NCBI RefSeq assembly: GCF_001544295.1 | Contig: NZ_BCQF01000001.1 | Location: forward strand, 1 to 64,000 | From: Enterococcus pseudoavium NBRC 100491 | GTDB taxonomy: Bacteria > Bacillota > Bacilli > Lactobacillales > Enterococcaceae | Length of the DNA: 64,000 nucleotides | Direction: 5' to 3' | Part shown: piece by piece, positions 1-7,842 of the stretch | How the letters are laid out: each line of letters opens with the position of its first letter | How positions within the stretch are numbered: the first letter of the stretch is position 1 | Notes under the pieces: generated by a model | What the model saw: the letters and a program-made list of their open reading frames with translations, nothing else | Told to the model about the DNA's origin: nothing | Databases searched by the model: none | Made by a program: the position numbers and the translations under genes

Positions 1-388
1 CATCTAAACTTAGATTCCAGTTATTCGGCGCTAGTACTCCTGTATAGCCCGCTGTTAAATTCTCATACATATTAGCTGTAGCGGTTGAATACAGCCCACT
101 AACTGCGGCAGCTTTATTGATTCCTGGAACATAGTGACCAAGATTAATCTTCCACCCATCAGATGTATAATTATTTGCGACATCCCCTGCAAATTTAATC
201 GCCCCATCTGACACAATCCAATGATTTGAAACAAATTCGCTGCGAATGGAGTTGACTAATCTTGCCGCATACACTGTCAATTCCGTTCTACGAGCTTTGT
301 TCAGATCAGACATTCGATTGATCTTAATCGATTTATCTGTCTGATTAGATTTGTATTCTCCAGCTAACACCCTTTTAGAATCCCTGTC
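1..388 (-). pseudogene. 5'-truncated SEC10/PgrA-type surface exclusion protein fragment, continues past window edge
   Basis: Reading the minus strand from 388 to 1 gives about 129 open codons containing ELTVYAARLVNSIRSEF and later SDGWKINLGHYVPGINKAAA. I recognise this as the SEC10/PgrA surface-exclusion domain of enterococcal and streptococcal wall-anchored proteins. Two adjacent in-frame stops (TGA, TAG at 394-389) lie just upstream, and the frame has no signal peptide. The only possible starts are a GTG at 370 or an ATG at 313, neither with a well-placed ribosome binding site. Full-length family members have several hundred residues before this domain, so the 5' part is missing. The break lies about 25 bp past the rlmH stop codon, which suggests an integration or deletion junction. 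The family call rests on recognition of the sequence pattern only; the rest of the gene lies outside the window. Confidence 0.6.
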
Positions 389-415
389 CTATCAACTAAA
401 TTTTCAAAAATATCA

Positions 416-895
416 TCATTTATGATACGGTTCCCCTGCATTAATCCGGAAAGAGCGGTAAATCTGCTCTACTAAAATCAGTCGCATTAATTGATGTGGA
501 TAAGTCATTTTACCGAACGAGATTTGGGCATTGCTGCGTTTTAGGACTTGATCACTTAAACCTAATGAACCGCCAATCACAAAAACAAACTGGCTTTTGC
601 CACTTGTTTGTAATTGATCTAGGGTCGTAGCGAACTCTTCACTGCTAGGATTTTTTCCATTGATGGCTAGCGCGAAGACATATTCTTGCTCTTTAATTTT
701 AGCAAGTATTCGTTCGCCTTCTTTTTCTTTGACTTGCAGCATCTCGGCCTCACTCAATTTTTCCGGCGCTTTCTCATCGGGAACCTCCACTAACGAAATT
801 TTACAGTACTTGGATAAACGTTTCGTGTATTCACTGATTCCTTGAACAAGGTATTTTTCTTTTAATTTACCAACAGAAATAATTTTGATATTCAT
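416..895 (-). CDS. rlmH: 23S rRNA (pseudouridine1915-N3)-methyltransferase RlmH
   Basis: A 159-residue SPOUT-class methyltransferase. It methylates pseudouridine 1915 in helix 69 of 23S rRNA on assembled 70S ribosomes, using S-adenosylmethionine. The start [16 protein letters not shown], the glycine-rich cofactor knot [10 protein letters not shown] and the C-terminal [16 protein letters not shown]...GEPYHK are hallmarks. An in-frame upstream extension to 940 exists, but the AGGTGG site directly before the ATG at 895 and the family length both favour 895. The final codons plus stop read GAACCGTATCATAAATGA, close to the sequence SCC elements use as attachment site in staphylococci. That similarity follows partly from conservation of the C-terminal residues. 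Confidence 0.96.
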   Translation of the reverse strand: MNIKIISVGKLKEKYLVQGISEYTKRLSKYCKISLVEVPDEKAPEKLSEAEMLQVKEKEGERILAKIKEQEYVFALAINGKNPSSEEFATTLDQLQTSGKSQFVFVIGGSLGLSDQVLKRSNAQISFGKMTYPHQLMRLILVEQIYRSFRINAGEPYHK

Positions 896-972
896 ATTCT
901 TCCACCTTTGTTTCTTTTGATTTTCAGCTAATCTTACCAAAAAATTGGCTCAAGCTATTTTTTTATTCTGAC

Positions 973-1151
973 TTGTCCACTGATAGGAAATTAATAAACC
1001 TGTTCCTAATTACTTTTTCCACGGACTTATGCACACTAATCACAGGCTTATCCACAGATCCCTGCGCTGTTTTTCCCGTTTTTACAGGATTATTAAATAC
1101 AAACATACGTTTACAGCTGTTTATCCCCGTTATACACACCCCTGTGGATAA
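973..1151. promoter_or_regulatory. Cluster of DnaA-box-like 9-mers
   Basis: Four 9-mers fit TTATNCACA: TTATGCACA at 1027-1035, TTATCCACA at 1048-1056, TTATACACA at 1130-1138, and TTATCCACA on the minus strand at 1143-1151. Weaker relatives are TTGTCCACT at 973-981, TTTTCCACG at 1015-1023 and TTATCCCCG at 1121-1129. Such density in under 200 bp is typical of oriC or of DnaA-box clusters that titrate or regulate DnaA. No dnaA or dnaN is nearby, so a chromosomal DnaA-binding cluster is more likely than the origin itself. The open frame across 973-1185 on the plus strand has no ribosome binding site and is not called. Confidence 0.6.
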
Positions 1152-1181
1152 GCTTCTTCAACCAATTAACAAACTTTTCCC

Positions 1182-1212
1182 TTAGTTTTCCACTAATTTT
1201 GTGGAAAACTAA
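1182..1212. repeat. 12-bp perfect inverted repeat with 7-bp spacer
   Basis: TTAGTTTTCCAC at 1182-1193 is mirrored exactly by GTGGAAAACTAA at 1201-1212. The arms carry the DnaA-box-like core TTTTCCAC. No T-run follows, so it is a poor intrinsic terminator; protein binding is equally possible. Confidence 0.6.
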
Positions 1213-1268
1213 CTTTTATCATTTTTCTACATATTCCTCCGAAACTTTTTCATAAAAAAATCAAATCG

Positions 1269-1315
1269 GTATAGTAGACTTACCTTACAAAAAGATACTA
1301 TACTTAAAATATAAT
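1269..1315 (+). promoter_or_regulatory. htrA promoter region with operator-like inverted repeat
   Basis: A TATAAT box lies at 1310-1315, about 28 bp before the htrA start. Just upstream, GTATAGTA (1269-1276) and TACTATAC (1296-1303) form a perfect 8-bp inverted repeat with 19 bp between the arms, covering the expected -35 zone. This layout suits a regulator of a stress-inducible protease gene. The regulator is not identified. Confidence 0.5.
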
Positions 1316-1342
1316 GTAAAACTTAGTAGAGGTGGAGGAAAT

Positions 1343-2644
1343 ATGACAAGAAAAGATATTACACCAACACCCAAAAAGTCACCAGGCTTCTTTAGACGAT
1401 TTGGGATTAGTTTATTAGGTGGCGTGTTGGGCGCCGTATTAACGATTGGAATTTTTTATGTAGCAAATGGTTCGCTGTTGGCACCAAATAGTCAAAATGC
1501 TAGCGGTTCACCGAGTGCAGGGAATACTGAGGTCAGCAATATGAAAGTTGACGTAAATTCTGATATTACAGATGCAGCTAGTAAAGTTCAAAATGCAGTT
1601 GTCTCTGTGATTAATTTGCAAAAACAGCAATCACAAAGCGGTTTGGGCGGATTTTCTGATATTTTTGGCAGCGATAATAATGATGAGCAACAGTCTGAAG
1701 ATAACAGTGGACAATTAGAAGAAGCTTCCGAAGGTTCAGGGGTCATCTATAAAGTGGAAGGAAATACGGCCTACATCGTCACCAACAATCACGTTGTTGA
1801 AAAACAGGACGGTCTTGAAATTCTCTTGAAAGATGGTTCAAAAGTTAAAGCTTCCTTAGTCGGCACAGATCCTTATACTGATTTGGCTGTGCTAAAAGTC
1901 GATTCTGAAAAAGTAGCAGACATCAAACCCGCTACTTTTGGTGATTCTAGCAATTTGAAAGTCGGTGAACCAGCGATTGCTTTAGGCTCACCTTTAGGTT
2001 CACAATATGCTAACTCAGTAACTTCAGGAATCATTTCTTCCTTGAATCGCCAAGTCGTCAATCAAAATGACGAAGGTCAAACGGTGAATATCAACGCGAT
2101 TCAAACCGATGCGGCGATCAACCCAGGGAATTCCGGTGGTCCATTAGTCAACATGGCCGGTCAAGTTGTAGGGATCAATTCTAGCAAGATCGTCCAGACT
2201 GAATCGAATGTCAGCGTTGAAGGAATCGGTTTTGCAATTCCAAGTAATGATGTTGTCAACGTTATTAACCAATTGGAAAAAGACGGTAAAGTCATTCGCC
2301 CAGCCCTAGGAATTTCAATGGTCAACCTTTCAGACTTATCCACTGAGCAACTGAGTGAAATCATTAAAGTTCCAAGTTCAGTGACACAGGGCGTCGTTGT
2401 GGCAAATGTTCAAGCATCCACACCTTCTGACCAAGCCGGTCTGAAAAAGTATGATGTGATTACTAAGATCGACGATACGGAAGTCGCTTCCGGTGTTGAA
2501 TTACAATCCGAATTGTACAAACATAAAGTCGGCGACACGGTAAAAGTAACTTACTATCGTAAAGATAAGAAAGAAACAGTTTCAATCAAATTAAGTATTG
2601 ATTCCAATTCATTGAAATCAACGACTCAGCAAGGGAATAATTAA
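1343..2644 (+). CDS. htrA: HtrA/DegP-like membrane-anchored serine protease
   Basis: A surface quality-control protease of 433 residues. It has a short cytoplasmic N-terminus, one transmembrane anchor at about residues 20-43, a low-complexity Ser/Gln/Asp-rich linker, a trypsin-like domain and a C-terminal PDZ domain from about residue 325. The catalytic triad is visible: His150 in TNNHVV, Asp180 in YTDLAVLKV and Ser264 in NPGNSGGPL. The family degrades misfolded exported proteins and is usually stress-induced. The start is set by GGTGGAGG eight bases before the ATG. Its neighbour rlmH is divergent; a strong bidirectional terminator follows. Confidence 0.96.
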   Translation: MTRKDITPTPKKSPGFFRRFGISLLGGVLGAVLTIGIFYVANGSLLAPNSQNASGSPSAGNTEVSNMKVDVNSDITDAASKVQNAVVSVINLQKQQSQSGLGGFSDIFGSDNNDEQQSEDNSGQLEEASEGSGVIYKVEGNTAYIVTNNHVVEKQDGLEILLKDGSKVKASLVGTDPYTDLAVLKVDSEKVADIKPATFGDSSNLKVGEPAIALGSPLGSQYANSVTSGIISSLNRQVVNQNDEGQTVNINAIQTDAAINPGNSGGPLVNMAGQVVGINSSKIVQTESNVSVEGIGFAIPSNDVVNVINQLEKDGKVIRPALGISMVNLSDLSTEQLSEIIKVPSSVTQGVVVANVQASTPSDQAGLKKYDVITKIDDTEVASGVELQSELYKHKVGDTVKVTYYRKDKKETVSIKLSIDSNSLKSTTQQGNN

Positions 2645-2645
2645 T

Positions 2646-2688
2646 AAAAAGGAGGGTGTGACAAGATTTTGTCACACCCTCCTTTTTT
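2646..2688. terminator. Bidirectional terminator between htrA and ytpR
   Basis: GGAGGGTGTGAC (2651-2662) pairs with GTCACACCCTCC (2671-2682) around AAGATTTT. The stem has an A-run before and a T-run after it, so it can stop both convergent genes. It overlaps the ytpR stop codon by a few bases. Confidence 0.9.
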
Positions 2689-3298
2689 ATTGCCCTACTT
2701 CAAATTTTCCACCAATTTTTGCAGTCTCTTCCAACACTAAAATACCTTTTTTCTCTGGGGCATCTGGCAGATTTAATTCCTTCGCTGAACAGATCATCCC
2801 AAAGCTTTCAACACCGCGTAAGCTGCCGGGCCAAATCATTTGTCCGTCTGGCATCATCGCACCAGGTTTGGCAACGACAACTTTCTGTCCAGCGGCAATA
2901 TTGGCTGCACCGCAAACAATTTGTAAAGTCGCACCACCATCGACCTCAGTCTCTGTGATATGAAGATGATCTGAATCTGGGTGCTCCACACAGGTTTTCA
3001 CATACCCAACTACAAATTTGGGTGACAAGTCAGCTACTAAACGTTCTTCAAAACCAGCTAATTTTAATTGGTTATTTAAAACTTCAACGTCCTTTTCTGT
3101 TAACTCTACTTGACCGTTACCATGAATCGGTAAGTACTCAGAAACATTAAAAAAGTTCCAGGCAACAGTTGTTCCATCGATTGTTTGAATCCGAGCTACT
3201 GGACCTTTTCGTTCAGCTCTATTTTCTTTATTTTCATCGTTTTTGACGATTACCATCAACGTATCGCCAACATTCTCTTTATTATACGCAAAAATCAC
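2687..3298 (-). CDS. ytpR: YtpR-family tRNA-binding protein
   Basis: About 203 residues with a C-terminal EMAP/Trbp111-type tRNA-binding OB fold, like the N-terminal part of PheT and the C-terminal part of MetG. The pattern is visible from about residue 95: VGYVKTCVEHPDSDHLHITE, then LQIVCGAANIAAGQKVVVA and SFGMICSAKEL. The N-terminal half is the YtpR-specific extension beginning VIFAYNKENVGDTL. I place the start at a GTG (3298), because GGAGGT lies six bases upstream of it; a longer frame to 3337 lacks a site. The precise physiological role of the family is unsettled. Confidence 0.88.
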   Translation of the reverse strand: MIFAYNKENVGDTLMVIVKNDENKENRAERKGPVARIQTIDGTTVAWNFFNVSEYLPIHGNGQVELTEKDVEVLNNQLKLAGFEERLVADLSPKFVVGYVKTCVEHPDSDHLHITETEVDGGATLQIVCGAANIAAGQKVVVAKPGAMMPDGQMIWPGSLRGVESFGMICSAKELNLPDAPEKKGILVLEETAKIGGKFEVGQ

Positions 3299-3410
3299 GT
3301 TTTTACCTCCAGTCATATTCCCCTCGTATCTTAACAAATCTAGCAGGACTTTTGCATGAGATTTTTTTCATTTCTATTTTATAAACGGAACAAATCCCTT
3401 TTACCCAAAT

Positions 3411-3434
3411 AAAAAGCTGGTTCCCCAGCTTTTT
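3411..3434 (-). terminator. Terminator of the thioredoxin-universal stress pair
   Basis: AAAAAGCTGG (3411-3420) and the CCAGCTTTTT arm form a compact hairpin that runs into T residues on the minus strand, overlapping the stop codon of the stress protein gene. Confidence 0.75.
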
Positions 3435-3888
3435 AATCAGCACTTGGATGAACGATCAAAACATCGCATAAGGCTTCTTTAATAACATAACTAGCAACAC
3501 TTCCAGTCATGAAGCGTTCGACCGCATTCAAGCCAGATTGTCCTACCATGATCAAATCAATTTCATACTTTTTAGGTAACGTCTTGGCCATCGCTTCTTT
3601 CGCAGAGCCATAGGCAACGATTCCTTCAATTTTTTCGTAGCCAAATTCTTTTCCAAAGGCTTTACACTCATTGATCAGATTTTTTGCATCTGCAGCTAAT
3701 TGATCCATGATATTTTCATTTAATGGGGAGTAACTCATGAATGTATAGATTTGATGATCAATCACATTGGCGACATAGACAGTTCCTTGATTCCGCTTAG
3801 CAACAGCCAATGCTTTCTTGAAGGCTTCCATCGCTTGATCGCTACCATCGATCCCAACTAAAATATTTTTATAAGATTGTGTGAACAT
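3433..3888 (-). CDS. Universal stress protein, UspA family
   Basis: A 151-residue single UspA domain. It opens with YKNILVGIDGSDQAMEAFKKAL and has the nucleotide-binding signature VGQSGLNAVERFMTGSVASYVI near residues 115-136, which matches the G-2X-G-9X-G(S/T) ATP-binding class. The protein is cytoplasmic and stress-related in the family; no specific partner can be deduced. It starts eight bases after the stop of the thioredoxin-like gene, so the two are probably co-transcribed. The start is preceded by GGGTAGGGATT. Confidence 0.93.
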   Translation of the reverse strand: MFTQSYKNILVGIDGSDQAMEAFKKALAVAKRNQGTVYVANVIDHQIYTFMSYSPLNENIMDQLAADAKNLINECKAFGKEFGYEKIEGIVAYGSAKEAMAKTLPKKYEIDLIMVGQSGLNAVERFMTGSVASYVIKEALCDVLIVHPSAD

Positions 3889-3896
3889 TTTAATCC

Positions 3897-4214
3897 CTAC
3901 CCTTCTACTCGTTGCAAAAAGCCAGCAATTTCATCTTTTGTCTTACGATTTTTATTGACCAATCGGCCTAATTCTTCGCCCTCATTCACTACGACAAAAC
4001 TAGGGATTCCAAAGATATTCCATTCCGCCGCAACGTCGATGTATTCGTCACGATCGACTTGAATAAATTGAAATTGCGGAAATGCTGCCTCGATCTCTGG
4101 CATCTGTGGTTTGATGAAGTTACAGTCTCCGCACCAATCAGCTGTAAAAAAGAAAACATTTTTTCCTTTCTCAGCGTAATCGGCTAACTCTTCAATACTT
4201 TTTGGAATAATCAT
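3897..4214 (-). CDS. Thioredoxin family protein with WCGDC motif
   Basis: About 105 residues with a thioredoxin fold: FFFTADWCGDCNFIKPQMPEIEAAF, then FIQVDRDEYIDVAAEWNIFGIPSFVVV, which carries the cis-proline (IPSF). The active site is C-G-D-C rather than the C-G-P-C of housekeeping TrxA, so reduction potential or partner may differ. The start at 4214 (MIIPKSIEELADY) is preferred over an extension to 4253, because the extension lies upstream of the AAAGGT-like site. It lies in a likely two-gene unit with the universal stress protein, consistent with a redox-stress role, which is inference. Confidence 0.88.
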   Translation of the reverse strand: MIIPKSIEELADYAEKGKNVFFFTADWCGDCNFIKPQMPEIEAAFPQFQFIQVDRDEYIDVAAEWNIFGIPSFVVVNEGEELGRLVNKNRKTKDEIAGFLQRVEG

Positions 4215-4307
4215 TGCGTCACGACCTTTTCTTTTACTACCTTGATTATACACTTTTCGATCTTTTTGAGAAAGAAGCTTACTCCTAGTGTTTCATACCA
4301 GTCTCCT

Positions 4308-4330
4308 ACTTATTTTATGTTAAAATAAGT
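4308..4330. promoter_or_regulatory. 23-bp AT-rich palindrome in divergent intergenic region
   Basis: ACTTATTTTA (4308-4317) and TAAAATAAGT (4321-4330) are perfect 10-bp arms around TGT. It sits between the divergent thioredoxin-like gene and the small PepSY-like gene and contains the -10-like TAAAAT. It fits an operator better than a terminator because the stem has almost no GC. Confidence 0.45.
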
Positions 4331-4451
4331 TTGAACAGAAAACAGCAGGACTCTATACTTGCTGTCTTGCCTCGTTGACGCTTCAGCTACTATCTAGTTA
4401 ACGAGTAGCCAACTAAAAAAAAAAATTGCTAGAAACAAGGAGGTTGATACT

Positions 4452-4787
4452 ATGGATCAAGTTAAGAAATTTGCCAAAGGGCTTGCGATTGGATCATCGA
4501 TTGGATTAGCCGCGGGAATTGCGGCAAATCATTACTACCGAAAACAACAAAAGATGTCCCCTGATAAGGTCTTAAATCAAATCAAAGCAGCTTTTTTAAA
4601 GGAAGGACCGATCGAAGGGTCGTGGATTTCTTTTGAAACGGAGCATATGCAAAAGTTCGCCATCACGATGAATGTCCTTTCTGGTGGGATCACTCGGACA
4701 GAAGATGACCATCTAGTTGCCTATGAATTCAAAGCTGATGCTAAAACCGGTGCTGTACTAAGTATTGAGCGTGTTATTAATGACTAA
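4452..4787 (+). CDS. Small membrane-anchored protein, PepSY-like
   Basis: A 111-residue protein with one hydrophobic Gly/Ala-rich segment at about residues 10-26 (GLAIGSSIGLAAGIAA), then a soluble region. The pattern there, GPIEGSWISFETE, followed by VAYEFKADAKTGAVLSIERV, resembles PepSY-type domains found in secreted regulators of peptidases. No enzyme motif is present. AAGGAGG stands eight bases before the ATG. An 11-A tract (4415-4425) and short inverted repeats precede the ribosome binding site. Function unknown; the domain assignment is tentative. Confidence 0.7.
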   Translation: MDQVKKFAKGLAIGSSIGLAAGIAANHYYRKQQKMSPDKVLNQIKAAFLKEGPIEGSWISFETEHMQKFAITMNVLSGGITRTEDDHLVAYEFKADAKTGAVLSIERVIND

Positions 4788-4796
4788 CATAAAAAA

Positions 4797-4836
4797 CGAA
4801 TGCCTGATCAGAGATCAGAGGGCATTCGCTTTTTTT
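4797..4836. terminator. Bidirectional terminator
   Basis: CGAATGCC (4797-4804) pairs with GGCATTCG (4821-4828) around a loop that can itself fold. A T-run follows on the plus strand and an A-run precedes it. It closes the PepSY-like gene. Confidence 0.8.
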
Positions 4837-4871
4837 ATGTTAAATACAGCTGCGGACAAAAAAAGAGAATC

Positions 4872-4901
4872 AAAAAAGACCTCGTCAACTTAACCGAGGT
4901 C
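4872..4901 (-). terminator. Terminator downstream of pepV
   Basis: On the minus strand GACCTCG and CGAGGTC (4895-4901 and 4878-4884) form a stem followed by six T residues. Its position 15 bp past the pepV stop fits. Confidence 0.8.
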
Positions 4902-4915
4902 CTTTAGGTATTAAC

Positions 4916-6328
4916 TTATTTTACTAAACGATAAATGGCATCTGCATAAATTACTGCAGAATTTAAAATATCTTCTACTGACATATATTCGTTGGCTTGG
5001 TGCATCGTATCTTCGAAACCTGGGAATTGCGCACCGTAAGCAACCCCGCGTTCTAATAAACGACCAAATGTGCCGCCGCCAATGACTTTTTCTTCTCCTT
5101 TGATCCCTGTATGTTCTTCAAAGGTATCTAGCAAAGTCGCTACCAATGGATCATCTGCTGGTACATAGTGAGGAAGCATGTGATGCGCGCCTTCTGTCAC
5201 CTTCACATCTGAGCCGAATAGTTCTTCTAATTTGGCTTTGATTTCGTCATTTGTCGTTCCTTTAGGATAACGGAAATTCAACGTGATACGGTTATCGTTT
5301 TCTTGACCGTCCTTAAAGCTGAAGATTCCAGCATTCATGGTCAATTCACCCATTTTTTCATTGTTGAAGGCTACACCTAATTTTTTACCATAAACATCTT
5401 CATGGATGTAGTTTGCGCTGTTTTCAATAAAGGCTTTCGCACCTTTTTCGAAGTCATAGTTGTTTAAGAAGACGGCTAAGAAAGTACCCGCATTTGTTCC
5501 TAATTGAGGAGATGCGCCATGAGCAGCTTTTCCGTCTAGGTGTAACGTCACCGTATCGCCAGAGACTTCAGCTTTACCACTGACTGGATTTTTCTCTACA
5601 TAGTCTGCGAAGTCTTTCGCTAATTTTTCAGTAGCTTCGGCATCGGCAACTTTCACTTCTGCCACGGCATTACCAGGAACCATATTTTCACGTAGTCCCG
5701 CTTCAAAATTCACTAAAACATAAGCCGTTCCGTTTGTACCATCGAAATGAGGGATCATCGTAACATTCCCTTTTTCCCCATTGATGATTGGGAAGTACGC
5801 ATCGGGTGAGAAACCAAAATCAGGTTTTTCTTCATGTTCGAAGTAGTAATCCATATCTCCCCAGCCGCTTTCTTCGTCCGTACCAAAGACGAAACGGATC
5901 TTTTTAGAAATTGGCAAACCTAATTCTTTGATGATTTTTACTGCATAATAAGCCGCTACTGATGGGCCTTTGTCATCGCTTGAACCGCGCGCATACAATT
6001 TTCCATCGCGAATTTCTGGTTCGTAAGGATCTGAATCCCAACCATCACCAGCAGGTACCACATCTAAGTGACCAAAGATCCCTAAAGTTTCATCGCCGTC
6101 ACCATAATCAAAATGGCCGGCATAGTTGTCGACGTTTTTCGTTGTGAAGCCATCGCGTTCTGCGATTTCAAGCATTTTTTCTAATGCTTCCACCGGTCCA
6201 GGTCCGAATGGTGCTTCTTTGGTTGCTTTGTCGTCCTCACGTTCACTTTTAATCCGTAGTAAAGTGAATAGATCTGCTAATAGATCTTCTTTGCGTGCTT
6301 CGACTTCTTTTTTAAAATCGATTGTCAT
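4916..6328 (-). CDS. pepV: Dipeptidase PepV (M20 family metallopeptidase)
   Basis: A 470-residue cytoplasmic zinc dipeptidase of the M20 family that cleaves a broad range of dipeptides, completing peptide use in lactic acid bacteria. Visible landmarks are the metal and catalytic segments FGHLDVVPAGDGW, YARGSSDDKGP and FGTDEESGWGD, plus GGGTFGRLLERGVAYG and a late His in EDTMHQANEY. A lid domain lies between, at about residues 180-380. The length matches the family. The ATG has GGGAGG ten bases upstream. Confidence 0.95.
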   Translation of the reverse strand: MTIDFKKEVEARKEDLLADLFTLLRIKSEREDDKATKEAPFGPGPVEALEKMLEIAERDGFTTKNVDNYAGHFDYGDGDETLGIFGHLDVVPAGDGWDSDPYEPEIRDGKLYARGSSDDKGPSVAAYYAVKIIKELGLPISKKIRFVFGTDEESGWGDMDYYFEHEEKPDFGFSPDAYFPIINGEKGNVTMIPHFDGTNGTAYVLVNFEAGLRENMVPGNAVAEVKVADAEATEKLAKDFADYVEKNPVSGKAEVSGDTVTLHLDGKAAHGASPQLGTNAGTFLAVFLNNYDFEKGAKAFIENSANYIHEDVYGKKLGVAFNNEKMGELTMNAGIFSFKDGQENDNRITLNFRYPKGTTNDEIKAKLEELFGSDVKVTEGAHHMLPHYVPADDPLVATLLDTFEEHTGIKGEEKVIGGGTFGRLLERGVAYGAQFPGFEDTMHQANEYMSVEDILNSAVIYADAIYRLVK

Positions 6329-6413
6329 TGAAAGATTCCTCCCTTAATTATAACCACTCTAATGATAGCATTCTCTGGACTAGAATAAAAATGAAAACTC
6401 TTTAATAAATCAT

Positions 6414-6442
6414 ACGACAGATTGCGACCTTTCCCTTATAAT
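6414..6442 (+). promoter_or_regulatory. Putative promoter for nnrD-thioesterase unit
   Basis: ACGACA (6414-6419) and TATAAT (6437-6442) are separated by 17 bp, about 80 bp before the start of the dehydratase gene. Confidence 0.4.
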
Positions 6443-6521
6443 AAAACACATAATAAATAGTAGCCGATTAGAATTGATTAATGCGCTAAAAATAAATTAT
6501 CGAGTGAAAGCAGGTGACTAA

Positions 6522-7361
6522 ATGATCAAATTAAGCGAAGCTATTTTAACTAAAGTCATCACGAAACGACCAGCCATTTCTCATAAGGGGACCTTTGGCC
6601 GAGTCGTTTTGATTGGCGGCAATCAGCAATATGGCGGTGCCATTATCATGAGTGCTGAAGCCTGCATCAAAAGTGGCGCAGGTCTGACGACGGTCATCAC
6701 CGCAGAAAAAAATCATAGTGCCTTACATGCCCGCCTACCTGAAGCAATGGTTGTTGGTTTTTCCGAAGAAAAGCTAATCACTTCTGTTTTGGAAAAAGCT
6801 GATATGATCTTAATTGGCCCAGGCCTCGGTCTGGAGCAAGAAGCCTTGGCTCTTTTAAAAAAAGTATTACAAATGCAACAGACGCGACAGTGGCTAGTGA
6901 TTGACGGTTCGGCTATTACCCTGTTCAGCGAGCACAACTTGGGCTTAACGATTCCAGAGCAAACGGTTTTTACGCCACATTTAGCTGAGTGGGAACGCTT
7001 AAGTGGTCTAAACTTTGCAGAGCAAACCGAGGAGAACAATCGCATTCAGCAAGCTCTCTTAGGCGCTAAGATTGTACTAAAAAGTCATCGCACAACGATT
7101 TACGATGAAGCCGTAATTTGCTATCAAAATACCCGCGGGAATCCCGGAATGGCTACCGGCGGCACCGGTGATACGCTGGCTGGAATCATTACGGGTTTCT
7201 TAGCTCAGTTTGAAAAAAATATCGAGACCATTGCAGCAGCCGTCTATCTTCATAGCTTGATTGGTGATGAATTAGCTGAACAAAATTATGTTGTCTTACC
7301 TACATCAATTAGTGACGCTTTGCCTCGCTATATGAAAAAATACGTAGATGAAAGGAACTAA
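6522..7361 (+). CDS. nnrD: ADP-dependent NAD(P)H-hydrate dehydratase
   Basis: A 279-residue ribokinase-fold enzyme of the YjeF C-terminal family that restores damaged NAD(P)H hydrates to NAD(P)H using ADP. The sequence shows HKGTFGRVVLIGG near residue 20, MILIGPGLG near 97, and the diagnostic NPGMATGGTGDTLAGIITGF near 208-227 carrying the catalytic Asp. It is the stand-alone dehydratase; the N-terminal epimerase domain of fused YjeF/Nnr proteins is absent. It ends two bases before the thioesterase gene, so the pair is probably one transcript. Confidence 0.93.
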   Translation: MIKLSEAILTKVITKRPAISHKGTFGRVVLIGGNQQYGGAIIMSAEACIKSGAGLTTVITAEKNHSALHARLPEAMVVGFSEEKLITSVLEKADMILIGPGLGLEQEALALLKKVLQMQQTRQWLVIDGSAITLFSEHNLGLTIPEQTVFTPHLAEWERLSGLNFAEQTEENNRIQQALLGAKIVLKSHRTTIYDEAVICYQNTRGNPGMATGGTGDTLAGIITGFLAQFEKNIETIAAAVYLHSLIGDELAEQNYVVLPTSISDALPRYMKKYVDERN

Positions 7362-7363
7362 CC

Positions 7364-7798
7364 ATGGAAAAATATCCCGGTTATAAACGCAAGCCATTCT
7401 ATTATGAAACAGATAAAATGGGGATCATTCATCACTCTAATTACATCCGTTGGTTTGAAGAAGCCCGGGTAGATGCTTTGACCTTTATGGATTGGCCGTT
7501 TGAAAAGATCGAAGCTGACGGTATCATGATCCCCGTCTTAGGCGTTAGCTGCGAATACAAAGAAATGATTCGTTTTGGCGATGAAGTCCTGATTAAACCG
7601 ATCGTTACAAAATACACTGGTACCCGCTTGGACTTTGAATATCGTATTTATAAAGACACTAAATTGGTCACAACGGGAACGAGTCAGCATTGCTTCATGT
7701 CCTACGAGACAAATCGACTAGTCCATTTAAGAAAAAGTCACCCCACACTACATGAGCTCTTCCTAGAATATTACGAAACAACCCAAGCTGAACGATAA
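7364..7798 (+). CDS. Acyl-CoA thioesterase, YbgC/FadM-type hotdog fold
   Basis: A 144-residue 4-hydroxybenzoyl-CoA thioesterase-like protein. The N-terminal motif YYETDKMGIIHHSNYIRWFEEAR contains the conserved Asp and His-Asn positions of the YbgC/FadM group. These enzymes hydrolyse acyl-CoA thioesters in the cytoplasm; the natural substrate cannot be read from sequence. The start lies two bases after the nnrD stop, with GGAAC as a weak ribosome binding site inside the end of nnrD, suggesting translational coupling. Confidence 0.88.
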   Translation: MEKYPGYKRKPFYYETDKMGIIHHSNYIRWFEEARVDALTFMDWPFEKIEADGIMIPVLGVSCEYKEMIRFGDEVLIKPIVTKYTGTRLDFEYRIYKDTKLVTTGTSQHCFMSYETNRLVHLRKSHPTLHELFLEYYETTQAER

Positions 7799-7800
7799 AA

Positions 7801-7834
7801 AATGCACGAACCTACTTTTGAGGTTCGTGCATTT
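7801..7834. terminator. Bidirectional terminator between thioesterase and steT genes
   Basis: AATGCACGAACCT and AGGTTCGTGCATT form a perfect 13-bp stem around ACTTTTG between convergent genes. Confidence 0.85.
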
Positions 7835-7842
7835 TGCGTTTA

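Noticed and set aside
973-1185. Plus-strand open frame of 70 codons
   Set aside because: No ribosome binding site, unlike any family I know, and it coincides with the DnaA-box cluster.
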